Shown here: one piece after another, positions 7,772 through 14,585 of the stretch | Layout: each line of letters starts with the position of its first letter | How positions within the stretch are numbered: the stretch's first letter is position 1 | Source: HGM10611 sp964384805 | GTDB lineage: Bacteria; Bacillota_I; Bacilli_A; ML615J-28; CAG-313 | DNA: 21,250 nt | Direction of reading: 5' to 3' | Assembly (NCBI GenBank): GCA_964384805.1 | Contig: CAYLLO010000022.1 | Location: forward strand, 1-21,250 | Made by a program: the position numbers and the translations under genes | The notes under the pieces: model-generated | What the model saw: the letters and a program-made list of their open reading frames with translations, nothing else | Database searches by the model: none | What the model was told of the DNA's origin: nothing

Positions 7772-8644
7772 TTATTCAGCAGGTGTTTCTTCTGCTTTAG
7801 GTTCTTCAACTTTTCCTTCTTCAGTTGAAGCAACTTCTTCTTTTGGTGTTTTAGGAGTATGAGGTTTTTTGTTTTTAGGTGCACGTTTCTCATTTCTAGG
7901 AGTTTTAGGTGCTTTTTCTTCTTCAGTATGTTCTTCTTCTGGCAACACATATGGTTCAACTGCTCCACCATTACCTTCAATTACAGCATTAGCCATAATA
8001 CCAACGATTAAGCGAACAGCTCTAACACCATCATCGTTTGCTGGAATTACGTAATCAACATCATCTGGATCACAGTTAGTATCAACTAGTCCAAATACAG
8101 GAATATTTAATCTACGGGCTTCAGCAACTGCATTATGTTCAGTCTTAGGGTCTACAACAAAAAGTGCCCCTGGTAAATCTTGCATTGTTTTGATTCCACC
8201 AAAGAAAGCTTCTAAGCGAACTTGTTCTTTTTTGATTCCAATAACTTCTTTTTTAGGTAATAAATCAAAAGTTCCATCTTCAGCCATTTCTTCATAACGA
8301 TGTAATTTAGCAATTGACTTACGTAAAGTTTTGAAGTTAGTCATTGTTCCACCTAACCAACGTTTATCAACATAATATTGTTCAGCACGTGTAGCTTCTT
8401 CCTTAATTACATCTTGAATTTGTTTTCTAGTTCCAACAAATAACACTTTATTATTGTTTCGAACGATGTCAACCATTGCTGCATAAGCTTCTTCAATCTT
8501 ATCAGCAGTTTTTTGAAGGTCAATAATGTATACACCATTTCTTTCTCCAAAAATATACTCTTTCATTTTAGGGTTCCAACGGCGAGTATGATGTCCGAAG
8601 TGAACTCCTGCTTCTAGTAATTGTTTCATAGTAACAACTGCCAT
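7772..8644 (-). CDS. rpsB: 30S ribosomal protein S2, with extended charged tail
   Basis: 290 residues from the start chosen here. The first residues MAVVTMKQLLEAGVHFGHHT match the S2 family start, so an in-frame extension of 23 codons upstream is leader sequence rather than protein; GGAGG lies 11 bases before the ATG. The family core includes RRWNPKMK, FVGTRKQ, DKRWLGG-TMTNF and the C-terminal ANDD-AVRLI region, ending near residue 230. About 55 residues then follow that are rich in Glu, Lys and Pro, with PKTP occurring twice, so the protein is longer than the typical 240-255 residues. First gene of the rpsB-tsf-pyrH-frr unit, behind a near-consensus promoter and a leader of about 110 bases. 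Confidence 0.96.
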   Translation of the reverse strand: MAVVTMKQLLEAGVHFGHHTRRWNPKMKEYIFGERNGVYIIDLQKTADKIEEAYAAMVDIVRNNNKVLFVGTRKQIQDVIKEEATRAEQYYVDKRWLGGTMTNFKTLRKSIAKLHRYEEMAEDGTFDLLPKKEVIGIKKEQVRLEAFFGGIKTMQDLPGALFVVDPKTEHNAVAEARRLNIPVFGLVDTNCDPDDVDYVIPANDDGVRAVRLIVGIMANAVIEGNGGAVEPYVLPEEEHTEEEKAPKTPRNEKRAPKNKKPHTPKTPKEEVASTEEGKVEEPKAEETPAE

Positions 8645-8757
8645 AATTTGTTTTTCCTCCATATTTCTTTCAAATTGTTGGCCGCCAAAGTCTTCAACAC
8701 AGAACTGCCACAACTATGCACAAGGCATTCTGCTATTCCTTTGTGTGTATTTTTGCC
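8645..8757 (-). promoter_or_regulatory. rpsB mRNA leader, possibly autoregulatory
   Basis: About 110 untranslated bases lie between the predicted transcription start and the rpsB ATG. They are clearly richer in GC than the flanking intergenic DNA and contain complementary pieces: ATGC/GCAT around 8719-8729, and TGTTG/CAACA enclosing TTGGC/GGCC around 8676-8699. Autoregulation of rpsB by S2 through the leader is known in other bacteria; a match to any named RNA family is not shown here. No open reading frame of its own is convincing. Confidence 0.4.
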
Positions 8758-8763
8758 GTATAT

Positions 8764-8792
8764 ATTATATCACTAAGCCTATTTTTTTACAA
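8764..8792 (-). promoter_or_regulatory. Promoter of the rpsB operon
   Basis: On the minus strand TTGTAA (8787-8792), a 17-base spacer and a perfect TATAAT (8764-8769). This is among the best housekeeping promoter matches in the window and fits a strongly expressed ribosomal protein operon. The stretch from 8793 to 8889 up to the GNAT gene holds no clear terminator. Confidence 0.8.
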
Positions 8793-8889
8793 TTAATTTG
8801 ATATTTTTTTAGGAGCATCGTTTTTGCAAGTCAAAAAGATACTTAATAAATAGTTAAACAGCTTCTTTCAAATAGGAAATAATCTTTTA

Positions 8890-9360
8890 TTATATTTTAA
8901 CATTTTTAAGCATTGTTACAAATGTTAATCCTTCATGTTCTTCTTCTTCATCTATGATTTCAAAACCAAAATCTTGATAAAATTCAACGTTTGCATCTTC
9001 TTGTAAAATAGTATCAACAAACCACTTTTTTACTTTTTTATCTGTTCGGATAAACATATCCAGTGCTTGTTTACCATAACCCATTTTTTGATATTGAGGT
9101 AAAACATAGAATTGAGCAATTTTTTTAATCGTTGGCACATCTAACTCAAACGCAAAAATACCTCCCACAATTTGATTATCTACAATTATTTTTTCATAGC
9201 GTCCAAAACGATATTTAATATTAAATTCCATACGATGTAAATCCATATCATAAGGATTGCTATCAAAATTACCATATTTCAAAGCATACTTTCCAAATGC
9301 TTGTTTTTGAATATCAAGCATTAAAACCGCATCTTGTAATTCTACTTTTTCTAATCTCAT
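8890..9360 (-). CDS. GNAT-family N-acetyltransferase
   Basis: 156 residues. The acetyl-CoA binding segment is visible as VLPQYQKMGYGKQAL (86-100), with the Q/R-x-x-G-x-G/A pattern at 91-96, preceded by the strand KKIAQFYV. The last third (FYQDFGFEI) matches the usual motif B region. Substrate cannot be told from sequence. The ATG overlaps the dut stop as ATGA, with AAAGGAAAG upstream, so it is translationally coupled to dut. Last gene of the trmFO run; its end lies about 100 bases before the rpsB promoter. Confidence 0.85.
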   Translation of the reverse strand: MRLEKVELQDAVLMLDIQKQAFGKYALKYGNFDSNPYDMDLHRMEFNIKYRFGRYEKIIVDNQIVGGIFAFELDVPTIKKIAQFYVLPQYQKMGYGKQALDMFIRTDKKVKKWFVDTILQEDANVEFYQDFGFEIIDEEEEHEGLTFVTMLKNVKI

Positions 9361-9872
9361 AATTTTCTTTCCTTTGTTGTACTGCCTATTCCACCAATAC
9401 GATTTTTCATTTTAGCTCTATCTTCATCATCAATCGTATAATACTTTTGAAAAACACCTTGAGCAATCGCCTCTCCTCTTTGGCATACAAATGTATCGTG
9501 TCCATTATTAATGATTCCTATAACAAAATGTCCTTCGTTATCAGGATTATTATAAAAATCAGCATCGATAATCCCAACTTGATTTTTCAACATAATATCT
9601 TTTTTTATTCCTAAACTGCTACGAATATAAATAGCTAAAAATTCATCATCTTGCATATAAACTTTTAACCCTGTAGGAACCTTTTTGCTTTCCCCTGGGC
9701 GGAGTTCAAAAGATATGGCACTACAAATATCATAACCTGCACTTTTCTTAGTTTTTCGTTCCGGCATTATAATCTTATCATAATCATCTTCTATATCAAT
9801 GTTTTCAGTAATTACAGCTTTTTTCCAAGTTTCAAAACTGATTTTTTCAAATCCTCTTTTTTTAACTTTCAT
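9357..9872 (-). CDS. dut: dUTPase (trimeric type)
   Basis: 171 residues. It hydrolyses dUTP to dUMP and pyrophosphate, keeping uracil out of DNA and feeding thymidylate synthesis. All five family motifs are present: SAGYDI (44-49), RSSLGIK (84-90), NQVGIIDADFYNNPDNEG (97-114), RGEAIAQGVFQ (132-142) and RIGGIGST (158-165). Motif 3 is longer than the usual GVIDADYRG, with an NNPDNEGH continuation. About 40 N-terminal residues precede motif 1, which is more than the minimal enzyme. The ATG follows AAAGGAAG and lies one base after the xerC stop; the end overlaps the GNAT gene by four bases. Confidence 0.9.
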   Translation of the reverse strand: MKVKKRGFEKISFETWKKAVITENIDIEDDYDKIIMPERKTKKSAGYDICSAISFELRPGESKKVPTGLKVYMQDDEFLAIYIRSSLGIKKDIMLKNQVGIIDADFYNNPDNEGHFVIGIINNGHDTFVCQRGEAIAQGVFQKYYTIDDEDRAKMKNRIGGIGSTTKERKL

Positions 9873-9873
9873 A

Positions 9874-10833
9874 CTATTCTTCCTTTCTTTGTCTAGGATG
9901 ACTTTCCATATATGCTTGTTTTATTTTTTCTTTTGAAACGTGAGTGTAAATCTGTGTTGTAGATAAATTAACATGTCCTAACATTTCTTGTACACTACGA
10001 AGATCTGCTCCCCCATCAAGCAGACTTGTAGCAAAAGTATGGCGAAGCATATGAGGACTAACTTTAAAAGTATCTGATGTTTTCATCACAATATCGTTTA
10101 AAACCACTCTTACCCCCCTTGCTGTTAATGGCCCTCCATGAAAATTTAAAAACAATGCAGTAGGCTTATTTTCTTCATTACGCATTAACAACTCTGGTCT
10201 ACCTAGTGCTAAGTAATTTTTTAAAGCCTCTTTAGCCTTAGATGATATCGGAATAATTCGTTCTTTGTGTCCTTTCCCAAATACTTTTAAGGTTTCATTA
10301 CTAAAATCTATACTTTTTTCTGTCAAACTACAAAGTTCACTCACCCGTATTCCTGATCCATATAACAATTCCATTATTGCAAGATCACGTCTCCCTAATG
10401 CTGTATTAGTATCTATCGCACCATACATAGCCTCTATTTCATTAGCATACAAAAAATGGGGTAAGTTTTTTTGATTTTTTAAAGTCTCTACTTCACCAAA
10501 TAAATTGTCTTTTACAATCTCTTTGCGTTGTAAATAGCGATAAAATGAACGTAGACTTGAAATATGACGATTAATAGTTCTCGTTGAATAACCTTTCCCA
10601 GTCATATATGCAACATAATAACGAGAAATATTTTTAGTCTTAATACTTATTAAATCCCCCATTTCTTCAGATTTTAAATAATCTTCAAAATCTTTAATAT
10701 CATGTAAATAATTAGCAATTGTATAATCCGAATATCCTCTTTCAACTTGTAAATAGGTTTCATACAACTCCATACTTTCAATTACTTTGGGATTATCTTT
10801 AGGAACCTTTTTACGTTTACTTCCTTTATACAT
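9874..10833 (-). CDS. xerC: Tyrosine recombinase XerC
   Basis: 319 residues. The N-terminal core-binding (SAM-like) domain (about 20-110) is followed by the catalytic domain with the full tyrosine-recombinase set: Arg163 (GIRVSEL), Lys187 (GKG), His261 and Arg264 (HMLRH), His287 (MLGH) and the nucleophile Tyr296 (TQIYTHV). With a partner it resolves chromosome dimers at dif. XerC rather than XerD is preferred because of the position downstream of trmFO, as in Bacillus (codV). It has about 15-20 extra basic residues at the N-terminus compared with typical XerC. The ATG is preceded by AAGGATG. It lies 17 bases after the PHP gene and one base before dut. Confidence 0.88.
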   Translation of the reverse strand: MYKGSKRKKVPKDNPKVIESMELYETYLQVERGYSDYTIANYLHDIKDFEDYLKSEEMGDLISIKTKNISRYYVAYMTGKGYSTRTINRHISSLRSFYRYLQRKEIVKDNLFGEVETLKNQKNLPHFLYANEIEAMYGAIDTNTALGRRDLAIMELLYGSGIRVSELCSLTEKSIDFSNETLKVFGKGHKERIIPISSKAKEALKNYLALGRPELLMRNEENKPTALFLNFHGGPLTARGVRVVLNDIVMKTSDTFKVSPHMLRHTFATSLLDGGADLRSVQEMLGHVNLSTTQIYTHVSKEKIKQAYMESHPRQRKEE

Positions 10834-10850
10834 TTTTACACATCCTTATT

Positions 10851-11645
10851 TTATATTTTATAACGATATTCTTGTCTTTTAACAAAATAACATACTTCAT
10901 TAAACCCACATTCTTTAGCAATGCCTACATACTTATCAAAATATTTCAAATAAGTATCTACACTATGTGAATCACTAGAAATTGTAATTCGTTCCCCTCC
11001 TAAGCTTTTATATAGCTTTAAAAAATATTTGATATGTTCTAAATCATTAATTTTTTCTTGAACTTTAATATTTATCTCTAATGCTTTCTTTTTAGAAATT
11101 AATAGTCCAAAAATTTTTTTTAAATAATCTTCAAATTTCATAATCCGTAAACTATTATCTACTAAATAAGCCGTCTTAAATCCATAATCAAAATGACTTA
11201 AAACATTAAAATCATCCCAGTTTTCTAAACCATCAATCATATTTTTAAAATAAATATCTAAAGTTTCTAAAACTCCATGGGCTTGAAAATGCTCAACAAA
11301 ATAATAATCTATTTCAGTATTATCATGAATACTCATGTTAACTAAATCGAATTCTCTACTTGACATAAAATTTCTCATTCGATGTAGTTGATCTTTTCTA
11401 TATCCTAATTCTACCCCTTTTAAAGGAATAACATTAGGATATTCTTTTTTCAATCTTTCTAAATCCTTATCTTGATTAACATAGTCAACCGTCCAATCAA
11501 TATGATTAAAACACGACATAAATTCAATGTGATCAGTAGAAACAAAATATTTACATCCTAAATCACTTGCTTTTTTGTAATAATCATCGATTGAAGCCTC
11601 TGAATCTCTGGAATATGATGTATGAATATGTTGATCATGAATCAC
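10851..11645 (-). CDS. PHP-domain phosphatase, histidinol-phosphatase-like
   Basis: 264 residues from the start chosen here. Metal-binding PHP motifs in order: D-x-H-x-H at 4-8 (DQHIH), TDH around 37-39, the Glu of KGVELGY at 79, SIHD at about 106-108, LSHFDYG in the middle and SSDSH near 225. The layout resembles the HisK type of histidinol phosphate phosphatase, but no other histidine genes are nearby, so the substrate is open. The start is a GTG at 11643-11645 with GAGGTGAT upstream; the GTG three codons earlier belongs to that ribosome binding site. The ribosome binding site overlaps the trmFO stop, so the two genes are tightly linked. Confidence 0.82.
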   Translation of the reverse strand: MIHDQHIHTSYSRDSEASIDDYYKKASDLGCKYFVSTDHIEFMSCFNHIDWTVDYVNQDKDLERLKKEYPNVIPLKGVELGYRKDQLHRMRNFMSSREFDLVNMSIHDNTEIDYYFVEHFQAHGVLETLDIYFKNMIDGLENWDDFNVLSHFDYGFKTAYLVDNSLRIMKFEDYLKKIFGLLISKKKALEINIKVQEKINDLEHIKYFLKLYKSLGGERITISSDSHSVDTYLKYFDKYVGIAKECGFNEVCYFVKRQEYRYKI

Positions 11646-11656
11646 ATTAATCACCT

Positions 11657-12967
11657 CTAATCTAATTTATAATCTTTATCTATTAGTTTTTTCATAGTCT
11701 CGATTGCTCGTAATCCCATCTTACTTTTACGTTCTTTTTTATGAACACCTTTTTCTAGTTCTTCAAAAATTCCAAAATTAACATTCATTGGATCAAAACT
11801 GCCACTATTTTTATTTGTTACATATAAAGCTAAAGCTCCAGTTGCCGTTTTAGGACTTAAATCCATTAGCGTTTTACCTTCTAAAAATCTAACCATATTA
11901 ATTCCAGCTACAAGCCCACTAGATGCCGATTCTACGTATCCTTCGACACCAGTCATTTGTCCTGCAAAAAACACATTAGGTCGACTTACTAATTGATAAC
12001 CTGGTTTTAACAAATCAGGAGAATTAATATAAGTATTAAGATGCATAACCCCATAGCGAACAACTGTAGCATCTTCTAATCCTGGGATTAGTTTTAATAA
12101 TTCTTTTTGAGCCCCCCATTTTAAATGTGTTTGAAACCCCACTATATTATATAACGATTTTGCACAATTATCTTGACGAAGTTGAACAACCGCATATGGG
12201 TACCTTCCTGTTCTAGGATCAGTTAATCCCACTGGTTTCATTGGGCCAAATAAAAGAGTTTGTCGACCACGGCGGGCCATTTCTTCAACTGGCATACATC
12301 CCTCAAAAACTTTTAATTCAAAATCATGAGGTTTAACACATTCAGCATTAATTAAATAATCATAAAATAAATCAAACTCCTCTTTTGTCATTGGACAATT
12401 AATATATGAAGCTTCACCTTTATCATAACGCGAAGCAATAAAAACTTTATCATAATTAATTGTATTAGCCTCAACAATTGGTGCTACCGCATCAAAGAAA
12501 TGAAGATATTCAGTACCTAAAAGTTTTTCAAGTTCTTTTTGAAAAATATCACTTGTTAAAGGCCCGCTAGCAATAATAACTGGACCATCAGGAACAATAG
12601 TTACTTCTTCATTAATTATTTCAACATTAGACATGTTTTTTAACTTATTTGTTACATACTCCGAAAACAATTCACGATCAACAGCTAACGCCCCACCAGC
12701 TTCAACTTTAGTTGCATCAGCAGCTTCCATAATTAAAGAACCCATCATTCGCATTTCTTCCTTTAAAACTCCAACTGCATTTTCAAGCGATGCTCCTCGT
12801 AAAGAATTAGAACAAATTAGTTCAGCAAATCCTGCTGTTTTATGAGCACTAGTCATTTTCACAGGACGCATTTCGTATAATTTAACTTGATAGCCTCTTT
12901 TGGCTAATTGATAACACGCTTCGCTCCCTGCAAGTCCTGCCCCTATTACTGTTACTACTTGTTTCAT
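11657..12967 (-). CDS. trmFO: TrmFO, folate-dependent tRNA U54 methyltransferase
   Basis: 436 residues. It makes 5-methyluridine at position 54 of tRNA using methylenetetrahydrofolate and FAD. The N-terminal dinucleotide-binding motif is GAGLAG (9-14). The hallmark FAELICSNSLRG (47-58) contains Cys52, and FEGCMPVEEMA contains Cys224; these correspond to the two functional cysteines described in the Bacillus enzyme. A second FAD-contact region appears at FFAGQMTGVEGYVESA. The ATG has only a weak ribosome binding site (AGAGAA). First gene of the run, downstream of a good promoter and of the terminator of the transporter operon. Confidence 0.97.
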   Translation of the reverse strand: MKQVVTVIGAGLAGSEACYQLAKRGYQVKLYEMRPVKMTSAHKTAGFAELICSNSLRGASLENAVGVLKEEMRMMGSLIMEAADATKVEAGGALAVDRELFSEYVTNKLKNMSNVEIINEEVTIVPDGPVIIASGPLTSDIFQKELEKLLGTEYLHFFDAVAPIVEANTINYDKVFIASRYDKGEASYINCPMTKEEFDLFYDYLINAECVKPHDFELKVFEGCMPVEEMARRGRQTLLFGPMKPVGLTDPRTGRYPYAVVQLRQDNCAKSLYNIVGFQTHLKWGAQKELLKLIPGLEDATVVRYGVMHLNTYINSPDLLKPGYQLVSRPNVFFAGQMTGVEGYVESASSGLVAGINMVRFLEGKTLMDLSPKTATGALALYVTNKNSGSFDPMNVNFGIFEELEKGVHKKERKSKMGLRAIETMKKLIDKDYKLD

Positions 12968-13003
12968 ATTTTTTCTCTTTTCTATTTTAATTTATTTACT
13001 TAT

Positions 13004-13032
13004 ATTATATCAAAAACAACCTCTTTTGTCTA
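13004..13032 (-). promoter_or_regulatory. Promoter of the trmFO run
   Basis: Minus strand TAGACA (13027-13032, five of six consensus bases), 17-base spacer, TATAAT (13004-13009). Immediately downstream of the terminator of the upstream operon, which supports an independent transcription unit. Confidence 0.78.
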
Positions 13033-13033
13033 A

Positions 13034-13062
13034 CAAAAAAAGATATCTAAAAAGATATCTTT
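13034..13062 (-). terminator. Intrinsic terminator after the transporter gene
   Basis: A 10-bp perfect stem (13039-13048 with 13053-13062, core AGATATCT) and a 4-base loop, followed on the minus strand by a run of T interrupted only at the end. The 41 bases between it and the transporter stop hold nothing else visible. The stem is nearly symmetric, but the T run lies only on the minus-strand side. Confidence 0.85.
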
Positions 13063-13103
13063 AATTATCATTTTTATTTTTAACGTTAATTATATTTTTA
13101 TCC

Positions 13104-14585
13104 TTAAAGTCCTATAAATATTGCTAACATTAAAAAGCCAATAGATATAATCATTAATAGAAGTTGAAATAATATCGTTTTCTTAAACCATTCAGCAAAA
13201 CTTACATTAGCAAGACCTAATCCAACTAATAGTGTACCACATGTTGGATACAAAACATTAGTATATCCATCAGCAAATAAATACGTTAAAATAATAACAG
13301 TTTTACTAATTCCATCTATTGGAGCAAGGGTTAGCATCGGAATAATTAAAACCGCTTTGGCAGAAGCACTAGGAATAAAAAATTCAATGATAAGAACAAA
13401 TATGTATAAGATTATTACTGCCCAATATGGAGACATATTAGTTACTAAATTATAAAAATAATAAAAAATTGTATGTAAAATATTCCCTTCTTCTGCAATA
13501 TATGTAATCCCAAAGGCAATCATAATTATTAATATTGATGGAAGAACATCTTTTACTCCTTCTAAGAAACTCTTACCTAGTTCTTTATATGATCCCAGTA
13601 ATTTTCTTCCAATAATAACTGTGCCGACAATAAAAGCAAGTGCCATAAATACCATTGCTAGTGATCTAAGTGATGGAATAGATGTTGTTATAATAACTGA
13701 TAAAAGAGCAATTGAGAATAAGACAATTATCATTTTGGCTTTTTTAACATCAACTCTATGTTCTTCATCAGAAACCAAAATAAATTTTTGTTCATCAAAT
13801 TTTTCTAAAGTTCTTCTTTCATCTTTTTTAGCAAGATAAACTAAAAACAACGCAGTAACAACATACATTACCAAAAAGATAACACATCTATACCAAAGCC
13901 CATCAACAACACTAACTCCAGCAGCAAGTGATGCTGTTCCAATCGTCAGCGGATTAGTGATTGCCGTCGTAAAACCTACTCCTGATGCTATTAAAATAAA
14001 GGAAATCGCTGTAAAACTAGACCAGTTAAGAACCACACATAGCATTGCAAAAACAGGATACAGAATAAGTAATTGCTCTTGCAAGCCAAATACAGCAGAT
14101 AAAATCATAATAACCGCTGTTATAGCCCATATAGCCTTAAAACGTTTAGTTTTCAATTTTTCCATTATTACTCTTACTAAAGAAATAAGTCCTCCGCTTT
14201 TTTCTAATACTTTAAAAGTCCCCCCAAGTACTAATAATAAAACAATAATCATTATCATATTGGCATTATTAGTACCCCAAAATAACGCTTCAATTGGAGA
14301 AACTAACCAACGATAAAAAGGAATACGAGAGGTATTTTCGTCAATTGTTAATTCTCTATAAGAATCAATTACAATTTTTTTATTTAATGTATCATCAGTT
14401 GTATATTGATAAAATTGTTGATCTATTTTTGAAACATCAGTTGTATATATAATATATTTCCCCGCTGGTATTGTATACGTTAAAATTCCTACTACTATTA
14501 ATACAACCAATAATATAGAAATAACTGTAATAAAACTTTTAAGTCCAATTTTTACTTTTACATTTAGTTTATCTGATTTATTCAT
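13104..14585 (-). CDS. YfcC-family (DcuC/ArcD-like) membrane transporter
   Basis: 493 residues from the ATG chosen here. About 12 hydrophobic helices, with the conserved stretch FFIPSASAKAVLIIP in the second half and GLQEQLLILYP in the first, as in the YfcC/YcgA group of the C4-dicarboxylate/arginine-ornithine anaerobic carrier superfamily. A larger extracytoplasmic loop lies between helices one and two (about 45-95). Substrate is uncertain: amino acids, peptides or carboxylates are possible. An upstream in-frame extension of 20 codons to 14645 lies inside the preceding gene and lacks a ribosome binding site; AAGGGAGA sits just before the chosen ATG. It overlaps the acyltransferase-like gene by 8 bases (ATGAATAA), so the two are translationally coupled. 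Confidence 0.85.
   Translation of the reverse strand: MNKSDKLNVKVKIGLKSFITVISILLVVLIVVGILTYTIPAGKYIIYTTDVSKIDQQFYQYTTDDTLNKKIVIDSYRELTIDENTSRIPFYRWLVSPIEALFWGTNNANMIMIIVLLLVLGGTFKVLEKSGGLISLVRVIMEKLKTKRFKAIWAITAVIMILSAVFGLQEQLLILYPVFAMLCVVLNWSSFTAISFILIASGVGFTTAITNPLTIGTASLAAGVSVVDGLWYRCVIFLVMYVVTALFLVYLAKKDERRTLEKFDEQKFILVSDEEHRVDVKKAKMIIVLFSIALLSVIITTSIPSLRSLAMVFMALAFIVGTVIIGRKLLGSYKELGKSFLEGVKDVLPSILIIMIAFGITYIAEEGNILHTIFYYFYNLVTNMSPYWAVIILYIFVLIIEFFIPSASAKAVLIIPMLTLAPIDGISKTVIILTYLFADGYTNVLYPTCGTLLVGLGLANVSFAEWFKKTILFQLLLMIISIGFLMLAIFIGL

Noticed and set aside
7768..7980. 70-codon minus-strand frame rich in Lys and Leu over the rpsB end
   Set aside because: It is an out-of-frame shadow of the lysine/proline-rich S2 tail; the composition explains the open frame.
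8645..8713. N-terminal extension of S2 by 23 codons
   Set aside because: The family start MAVVTMKQLLEAG and a GGAGG site place the start at 8644; the extension is leader RNA.
8793..8889. Terminator for the GNAT gene
   Set aside because: Only 4-bp complementary pieces are visible and there is no T run after them, so read-through into rpsB cannot be excluded.
9874..10833. Tyrosine recombinase as an integrase of a mobile element
   Set aside because: It lies in conserved housekeeping order with no attachment repeats, tRNA gene or phage genes nearby; it fits XerC.
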